Assembly: GCA_963813495.1 (NCBI GenBank)
Contig: CAWEZC010000009.1
Coordinates: 62,001-126,000 of the forward strand
Direction of reading: 5' to 3'
Source of the DNA: JACVRW01 sp963813495
GTDB taxonomy: Bacteria; Actinomycetota; Thermoleophilia; Solirubrobacterales; Thermoleophilaceae
DNA: 64,000 nt
Below, piece after piece: positions 59,344 through 64,000 of the stretch (the stretch's first letter is position 1; the number at the start of each line of letters is the position of its first letter). Under the pieces are notes generated by a model, which did not search any database, was not told the origin of the DNA, and saw nothing but the letters and a program-made list of their open reading frames with translations. The position numbers were made by a program, and so were the translations under genes.

Positions 59344-60330
59344 ATGAGCTCCATCACCGACGACCTCCGGCCGCTCGACGAGCAGGCCTTCGGCGCCCGC
59401 GTCGAGCCGCACCGCCGCGAGTTGCACGTCCACTGCTACCGCCTGCTCGGGTCGTTCGAGGAGGCCGAGGACCTCGTTCAGGAGGCGTTCCTGCGCGCGT
59501 GGCGCCGGCGCGAGACGTACGAGGGCCGCGCGTCGGTTCGCGCGTGGCTGTACCGGATCGCGACGAACGCCTGCCTCGACGCGCTCGACAAGCGCCCGCG
59601 GCGGCCGAGCGCGAGCGGCGAGGTCGCGTGGCTGCAGCCCTATCCCGACGAGCTCCTCGAGCAGCTGCCCGACCGGCGCGAGGGCCCGGAGGACGTGGCG
59701 CTCGCCAAGGAGACCGTCGAGCTGGCGTTCATCGCCGCGATCCAGCACCTCGCGCCGCTGCCGCGGGCCGTGCTCGTGCTGCGCGACGTCCTCGGCTGCT
59801 CGGCGAAGGAGACCGCGCGGCTGCTCGAGACGACAGTGGCGTCGGTGAACTCCGCGCTGCAGCGCGCGCGGGCTGGGTTGCGGGAGAGGCTGCCCGAGGA
59901 CCGCGAGGCGTGGCGACACGTCGCCGAGCCGACCGCCGCCGAGCGGGAGCTGCTCGCCAGCTACGTGGAGTGCAGCGAGCGCGCCGACGCCGAGGGCCTG
60001 GCCGCGCTCATGCACGAGGACGTCCGCTTCTCGATGCCGCCGACGCCCGGCGTCTGGACCGGCCGAAGCACGGTCGTGCAGGGCTGGATCGACGGCGGGT
60101 TCGGATCGGAGGCGTTCGGCAGCATGCGGTGCGTGGTCACCCGCGCCAACGGTCAGCCCGCCGTCGCGGGCTACGTGCGCAAGCCGGGAGACGCCGCGTA
60201 CAAACCGCTGGCGATCGACGTCCTGCGGGTGCAGGACGGGGTCGTCACCGAGATCGTCACCTTCGACGGCGCGGTGTTCGAGCACTTCGACCTGCCGGCC
60301 ACGCTCAGCGCGGCGGTCGGTACTCGATGA
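59344..60330 (+). CDS. ECF sigma factor with C-terminal SnoaL domain (SigX5/SigG-like)
   Basis: 328 residues. Region 2: HRRELHVHCYRLLGSFEEAE with DLVQEAFLRAWRRRETYEG and WLYRIATNACLDAL. Region 4: LPRAVLVLRDVLGCSAKETA and VASVNSALQRARAGL. The C-terminal 130 residues are an NTF2/SnoaL fold (LMHEDVRFSMPPTPGVWTGR), as in the SigX5 and mycobacterial SigG type, where the extra domain replaces a separate anti-sigma factor. Stop overlaps the next gene (ATGA). Confidence 0.9.
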   Translation: MSSITDDLRPLDEQAFGARVEPHRRELHVHCYRLLGSFEEAEDLVQEAFLRAWRRRETYEGRASVRAWLYRIATNACLDALDKRPRRPSASGEVAWLQPYPDELLEQLPDRREGPEDVALAKETVELAFIAAIQHLAPLPRAVLVLRDVLGCSAKETARLLETTVASVNSALQRARAGLRERLPEDREAWRHVAEPTAAERELLASYVECSERADAEGLAALMHEDVRFSMPPTPGVWTGRSTVVQGWIDGGFGSEAFGSMRCVVTRANGQPAVAGYVRKPGDAAYKPLAIDVLRVQDGVVTEIVTFDGAVFEHFDLPATLSAAVGTR

Positions 60331-60974
60331 ACGCCCCTACCTCGATCACCATCACGCCAGTCTTCGTTGCCGACCTTTCCGTCGAGGGCGAGCGGATGCC
60401 GGTCTACGTGCACGTGATCGACCATCCCGATGCGCGCGTGCTGGTCGACACCGGCATGACGGAGCTGCACCCGGCGATGGCCGACATGGATCCCCGCCTC
60501 CAGCCGCTGAGCGAGCAGGACTTCGATCTCGCCGGCATCGACATCGTCGTCAACACACACCTGCACGCCGACCACTGCGGCGGCAACCACCTCTTCGCCG
60601 GCAAGCCGATCTATGTCCAGCGTCGGGAGCTCGACGACGCGCGCAGCAAGGACGACTACACCATTCGCGAGTGGGTCGAGGCGCCCGGCCTGCAGTACGT
60701 GCCGGTCGACGGCGAGCACGAGCTGCTGCCCGGGCTCCGACTCGTCCCGGCGCCGGGCCACACACCCGGCATGCAGATGGTCGTCGTCGAGACTGGCGGG
60801 CGCCCGGTCATCGTCGGCGGCGACGTGGCGGTGTGGTTCGGCGAGTTCGACGAGCCGCCCACCGAAGGCCGGCAGCGGGTCCTTGCGCTGGACCCCGAGC
60901 TCGTCTGGCTCACGCACGAGCGCGAGCCATGGCGACCCCCGCACCGTCTGAGGCATCACGCCGGCGCTCTCTGA
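60327..60974 (+). CDS. Metallo-beta-lactamase-fold hydrolase, lactonase-like
   Basis: 215 residues, N-terminal VYVHVIDHPDARVLVDTGM, metal motif NTHLHADHCGGN (HxHxDH), later PAPGHTPGMQMVVVET and VIVGGDVAVW with the bridging Asp. The pattern fits the AiiA/lactonase-related group that can open acyl-homoserine or other lactones. The last residues (PWRPPHRLRHHAGAL) look like run-on sequence, suggesting the original end, including the terminal metal His region, has been altered. Coupled to the sigma factor by ATGA. Confidence 0.82.
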   Translation: MNAPTSITITPVFVADLSVEGERMPVYVHVIDHPDARVLVDTGMTELHPAMADMDPRLQPLSEQDFDLAGIDIVVNTHLHADHCGGNHLFAGKPIYVQRRELDDARSKDDYTIREWVEAPGLQYVPVDGEHELLPGLRLVPAPGHTPGMQMVVVETGGRPVIVGGDVAVWFGEFDEPPTEGRQRVLALDPELVWLTHEREPWRPPHRLRHHAGAL

Positions 60975-61220
60975 GTCGTCGAGTGGCATGCACTCAAGGA
61001 CCGGCTGCTGAGCGACGCCGGCAGCAGGGCATCGACAACGCCGAGATCATCGAAACCGTCCATGCCCGCCGCGCGCCCATGATTCCCGTCAGCACATCGC
61101 CGCCACTCTGAGACGGCAATCGCCTCGTGCCGCTCATCGCGCAGGGCAGGAGTGCCGGGCCGCCGGGACGCCGCCCCAGGCGATGGGGTCCCGCTCGAGG
61201 ACTGCGAGAGGTACGATCGG

Positions 61221-61234
61221 GTGACCCCGGTCAC
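61221..61234. promoter_or_regulatory. Perfect palindrome GTGACC-CC-GGTCAC
   Basis: A 14-bp perfect dyad in the 275-bp gap between the lactonase-like gene and the 3' end of the XRE regulator. It could be an operator or part of a terminator; nothing else stands out in this gap. Confidence 0.3.
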
Positions 61235-61249
61235 ATCGGTGGAGCGCGG

Positions 61250-62056
61250 TCATTCTCCTTGCGCCTTGGCACTGAGTGCGCCAAGCCGCGCCGCGCTTCT
61301 GGCGTCCATTGGCACGAAGGTCTCGATCGCGAGGTTTGCCGCCGAGACCTCCAGCGGCGCCCCGAGGGTGGCGATCACGGTGAAGAGGCTGACCTCGCCG
61401 ACCGGTGTGCGCAGGTCCAGCGACACGACGGGCTGAGTCGCCGGGCTGGTCGGTGGATCGTCCGGGAGATAGACCTCCACATCCTCGATCAGCTCGGCGA
61501 GCGCCGGGTCGGCGTCCTCCCGGCTCTTTCGCCTCAGTTTCGTGATCAGGGGCGCGTTGCAGGCCGCGGTCATCGACGAGACCTTCGGCAGGCCGCCGGG
61601 GTGAACGCCGAGGCGGAGCATGTTGATCGGGGGCTCGAGGAGCTCCGGATCGACCCCGTCCCAGAGGAGCGACGCTGCCCGATTGGCCTCGATCAGGTTC
61701 CAGAGACCGTCGACGATCAACGCCGGGTTCGGCTCGTGGGCTTCCAGCAGCCGGCTGAGTGACTCGCGCAGCGGCCGCATCATCTCGCCGTCATACGCCT
61801 GCTCCAGATAGGGCGGAGCGAAGCCCCCAGCGAGCAGTAGGCGGTTGCGCTCGGCGATCGGTAGGTCGAGGTGCTGGGCCAGGTGGACGAGGAGCTGGCG
61901 ACTCGGGCTGGACCGGCCGGTCTCGACGAAGCTCAGGTGCTTGGTCGAGACGTTGGCGTCCAGGGACAGCTCGAGTTGGCTGAGGCCACGTCGCCTGCGC
62001 CAAAAGCGGATCAACTCGCCCGCGGTCCGGGGCTCCTGCTCGGTCTGGGCGACCAC
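61250..62056 (-). CDS. XRE family regulator with MmyB-like ligand domain
   Basis: 268 residues. The N-terminal helix-turn-helix is ELIRFWRRRRGLSQLELSLD then ANVSTKHLSFVETGRSSPS. The C-terminal part (from about 95) is the MmyB-like PAS-type domain: PALIVDGLWNLIEANRAASL, LRLGVHPGGLPKV, and PVVSLDLRTPVGEVSLFTVI. These repress divergent neighbours until a small hydrophobic ligand binds. A large inverted repeat lies between this gene and the divergent NTF2/hydrolase pair. Confidence 0.9.
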   Translation of the reverse strand: MVAQTEQEPRTAGELIRFWRRRRGLSQLELSLDANVSTKHLSFVETGRSSPSRQLLVHLAQHLDLPIAERNRLLLAGGFAPPYLEQAYDGEMMRPLRESLSRLLEAHEPNPALIVDGLWNLIEANRAASLLWDGVDPELLEPPINMLRLGVHPGGLPKVSSMTAACNAPLITKLRRKSREDADPALAELIEDVEVYLPDDPPTSPATQPVVSLDLRTPVGEVSLFTVIATLGAPLEVSAANLAIETFVPMDARSAARLGALSAKAQGE

Positions 62057-62089
62057 CCGATCGACGTTAGCGGGGCGTCCGCTCAGGTT

Positions 62090-62137
62090 CCATTACCCGG
62101 CGTGTAAAGCCGGCCGGCGTTACACGCGAGGTAATGG
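62090..62137. promoter_or_regulatory. Inverted-repeat operator, 18-bp arms, in the divergent XRE promoter
   Basis: Left arm CCATTACCCGGCGTGTAA (62090-62107) and right arm TTACACGCGAGGTAATGG (62120-62137) are complementary except for two central positions, with a 12-bp GC spacer. It is 34 bp from the XRE start and 57 bp from the NTF2 start, the right place for an autoregulatory operator. Confidence 0.75.
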
Positions 62138-62193
62138 ACGCGCGGCCGTTCTTCCGGGACCGTTCACGGCGAAGCAACCCAGTGGAGGTTCGA

Positions 62194-62607
62194 ATGAACG
62201 TCAATGATCCGAACGAGCTCGCCGAGCGCTACACGGCGGTCTGGATGGAGCCGGATGGCGATCGCCGCCGCACGGCGATCGCCGATGTCTGGAGCGAGGA
62301 TGCGATCCACATCCTCCAGCCCACGCAGGAGGTTTACGAGGCCGCCGCTGAGCGGGCCGTCAACCCGACCTGGCAGGTGCGCGGCCACGCCGAGCTCGAA
62401 GCCAGGGTGACCTCGGCCTACGAGGATTTCGTGGCGACCGGCCAGATGGCCTTTCGGACGCGGGACGGCGCGAAGCGCCTCGGGGATGTGGTGACCTGGC
62501 GGTGGGAAGGGGTCTCACCGGATGGCGAGGTGCTCGGCGCCGGCCTCGAGTTCGTGGTCCTCGCCGCCGACGGCCGGATCGCGACCGACTACCAGTTCGT
62601 CGAGTGA
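62194..62607 (+). CDS. NTF2/SnoaL-like protein
   Basis: 137 residues: NELAERYTAVWMEPDGDRRR, then AIADVWSEDAIHIL and VTSAYEDFVATGQMAFRTRD, ending GRIATDYQFVE, the cone-shaped NTF2 fold. GGAGG lies 5 bp before the ATG. Substrate unknown. First gene of the pair under the XRE-side inverted repeat. Confidence 0.82.
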   Translation: MNVNDPNELAERYTAVWMEPDGDRRRTAIADVWSEDAIHILQPTQEVYEAAAERAVNPTWQVRGHAELEARVTSAYEDFVATGQMAFRTRDGAKRLGDVVTWRWEGVSPDGEVLGAGLEFVVLAADGRIATDYQFVE

Positions 62608-62612
62608 GCGCG

Positions 62613-63452
62613 ATGGCGACGGTTGATGCAAACGGCGTCACGCTCGGGGTCGAGAACTTCGGCGACGCGGCGGCGCCGCTCGTCCTGCTCGCGGGCGCCA
62701 CGACCATGCTCTCCTGGCCAGACGCGCTCTGCGAGGCGCTCGCGCGCGGCGGGCGCCACGTCGTGCGGTACGACCTGCGCGATTCCGGCGCGTCTACCAC
62801 CGTCGATCCCAAGGCGCCGGCGTACACGCTGCGCGATCTCGTAGCCGACGCCGCGGCGCTCGCCCGCGAGCTCGACCACCGGCCGGCGCACCTGGCGGGC
62901 ATCGGCGTGGGCGGGATGGTCGCCCAGGTCGCTGCGCTTGACCACCCGGATGCGTTCTCGGCGCTCACCCTCGCCGGTACGCGCCCCGTCGCTCCAGGCC
63001 GAGTCGACAAGGACCTGCCCGACCATGACGCGGCGATGATGGACCGGCTGTTCTCGCGCTCGATGCCCGACTGGTCCGACCGCGCCGCGGTGGCGGAGTT
63101 CGCTGCCGGCGGGGCGGAGATCCTCGGCGACGACCCTGCCGCCGCGCGCGCGACCGCCGGGCGCATCTGGGACCGAACGCCGGGGACGGAGCCCGCGGTG
63201 CAAATGGCCAACCAGATGGGCATGGTGTTCTCCAAGCTCAACTGCAAGCCGCGCTGGCGCGAGCGCCTGTCCGAGCTCGCGAACCCGGCGCTCGTGGTGC
63301 ACGGTCGCCGCGATCCGTTCTTCCCCGTCGGCAACGGCGAAGCGCTCGCGCGCGAGATCCCTGATGCGCGGCTGCTGGTGCTCGAACGCGCCGCGACGGC
63401 GATCCCCGATGCGGCCGCCGGTGAGGTCGCGGCGGCGATGCTCGCGCTCTAG
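62613..63452 (+). CDS. Alpha/beta hydrolase-fold protein lacking catalytic Ser and His
   Basis: 279 residues from the ATG at 62613 (a GTG at 62604 overlapping the NTF2 stop is an alternative). The fold is obvious: VLLAGATTMLSWPDAL, HVVRYDLRDSGASTT, ALVVHGRRDPFFPVGNGEAL. However the nucleophile elbow, normally G-x-S-x-G-G-M, reads GIGVGGM, and the histidine segment, normally near GHDLP, reads AATAIP. Only the Asp of the triad remains. It is therefore probably a binding protein or pseudoenzyme of the 3-oxoadipate-lactonase/aclacinomycin-esterase-like group. Confidence 0.82.
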   Translation: MATVDANGVTLGVENFGDAAAPLVLLAGATTMLSWPDALCEALARGGRHVVRYDLRDSGASTTVDPKAPAYTLRDLVADAAALARELDHRPAHLAGIGVGGMVAQVAALDHPDAFSALTLAGTRPVAPGRVDKDLPDHDAAMMDRLFSRSMPDWSDRAAVAEFAAGGAEILGDDPAAARATAGRIWDRTPGTEPAVQMANQMGMVFSKLNCKPRWRERLSELANPALVVHGRRDPFFPVGNGEALAREIPDARLLVLERAATAIPDAAAGEVAAAMLAL

Positions 63453-63744
63453 GCGCTCACAGATCCTGCGGGCACGGCGACCGTCGATGGAGTTCCACCG
63501 CGCCGCCAGCCAGCCGCCCGTGACCGGCCAGGCGATGCGGACTGGCTTCCGCTTCCGCGTGGTAGGAGCGAAGAGTCAGAGCCGCCGGCTCGCTAGTGCT
63601 TTCGCCTGGCAGCGCGAGTCCGGGCTGCTCAGAACGGACTGCTGGTTTCCATGCAAAGCAGGAGCAGGGGCCAGTCGAAAGTACGGATGACCAAGCGACC
63701 CGCCAAGCGGGCGGACCGAAGTAGCCCGCCCGCCTAACTTCACA
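63453..63744. other. Gap of 292 bp, no gene seen
   Basis: No open frame with protein character. Its right end contains the hairpin at 63707-63733. Confidence 0.5.
63707..63733 (-). terminator. GC-rich hairpin after the last gene
   Basis: GCGGGCGGAC and GCCCGCCCGC pair over ten positions with one mismatch around a 7-nt loop, 11 bp downstream of the minus-strand gene ending at 63745. No U-tract. Confidence 0.5.
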
Positions 63745-64000
63745 TCAGCTCAGCGCTGGCACCACGGCTTCGCAGAAGTCGTCGCTCCGCCCGGTTGAGC
63801 CTTTGACCATCCCCAGGTCTTCGAGAAACACGTCGTCGGAGGGGTCGGCCGGCGTGCCGCCGTGATCGACGATGAACATGAACCGGACCTGACCCGGGTT
63901 CCTGGCGATCGCCTTGCCGTCCTCTCCGTAGACCACGCCGTTACCGGTGGAAAGGTTCATGATCGTCAGCGTGCCGTCGCCGTTGTCCGTAACGTGCAAG
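63745..64000 (-). CDS. C-terminal part of a probable secreted protein (runs off the window)
   Basis: About 85 codons up to the right edge. Reads LHVTDNGDGTLTIMNLSTGN, GVVYGEDGKAIARNPGQVRF, then MFIVDHGGTPADPSDDVFLE and a final SDDFCEAVVPALS. The NGDGTLT and DHGGTPADPSDD turns suggest a beta-rich extracellular domain, as in short actinobacterial secreted proteins of unknown role. The start lies outside the window. Confidence 0.7.
   Translation of the reverse strand, partial: LHVTDNGDGTLTIMNLSTGNGVVYGEDGKAIARNPGQVRFMFIVDHGGTPADPSDDVFLEDLGMVKGSTGRSDDFCEAVVPALS

Overview
The window is very GC-rich DNA from the chromosome of an actinobacterium. The gene set, a type E succinate dehydrogenase, a homodimeric-type E1/transketolase enzyme and a large-type SRP RNA fit class Thermoleophilia (Solirubrobacterales/Gaiellales) best. 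That placement is inferred from gene content; no phylogeny was run. All gene names rest on motifs and family knowledge, not on database searches.

Layout. 0-7.4 kb: minus-strand housekeeping run (partial membrane protein, ispE, rsmA, tatD, metG, secreted M23 peptidase, rsmI, ROK sugar kinase). 7.4-12.6 kb: LCP cell-wall protein, FmdB zinc ribbon, glyS-VOC-alpha/beta hydrolase operon, TetR regulator. 12.6-18.9 kb: small membrane protein, hsp20-lon operon, secreted 5'-nucleotidase, GMC oxidoreductase relic, metallo-beta-lactamase-fold protein. 19-24 kb: large LuxR/LAL regulator, epimerase-SRPBCC pair, winged-helix protein. 24-31.3 kb: central carbon metabolism (mdh, NAD-type isocitrate dehydrogenase, site-2 protease, sdhA-sdhB-CCG subunit). 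31.3-39.6 kb: asd-lysC, GH3-like protein, molybdopterin oxidoreductase, recR-ybaB-dnaX. 39.7-46.8 kb: universal stress protein, E1/transketolase-like enzyme, SnoaL protein, 4.5S/6S-type SRP RNA, short-chain dehydrogenase, RidA, kynureninase with probable arylformamidase, tRNA-Val.

From about 46.9 kb the character changes to accessory DNA: short secreted proteins of unknown function, long gaps and truncated genes. Between 48.8 and 60.3 kb lies a compact block of stress/envelope genes: DUF1269 protein, MalT-type LuxR regulator, HdeD-like plus amphi-Trp proteins, AI-2E-type permease, PAP2 phosphatase and lipid kinase, DoxX, GH15 glycosidase, ECF sigma factor and lactonase-like hydrolase, with relics of Kup and CorA ion transporters. 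Five of its intergenic regions carry the same 29-bp element: three pentamers in alternating orientation, TCACR-N7-TGTGA-N7-TCACA, one 12-bp step apart. This looks like an undescribed local regulon, possibly run by the LuxR regulator or the sigma factor inside the block, and is the main discovery candidate.

The last 3 kb hold an XRE-family repressor divergent from an NTF2-like protein and an alpha/beta hydrolase whose catalytic Ser and His are gone. An 18-bp-arm inverted repeat sits between them. The window ends inside a minus-strand secreted protein.
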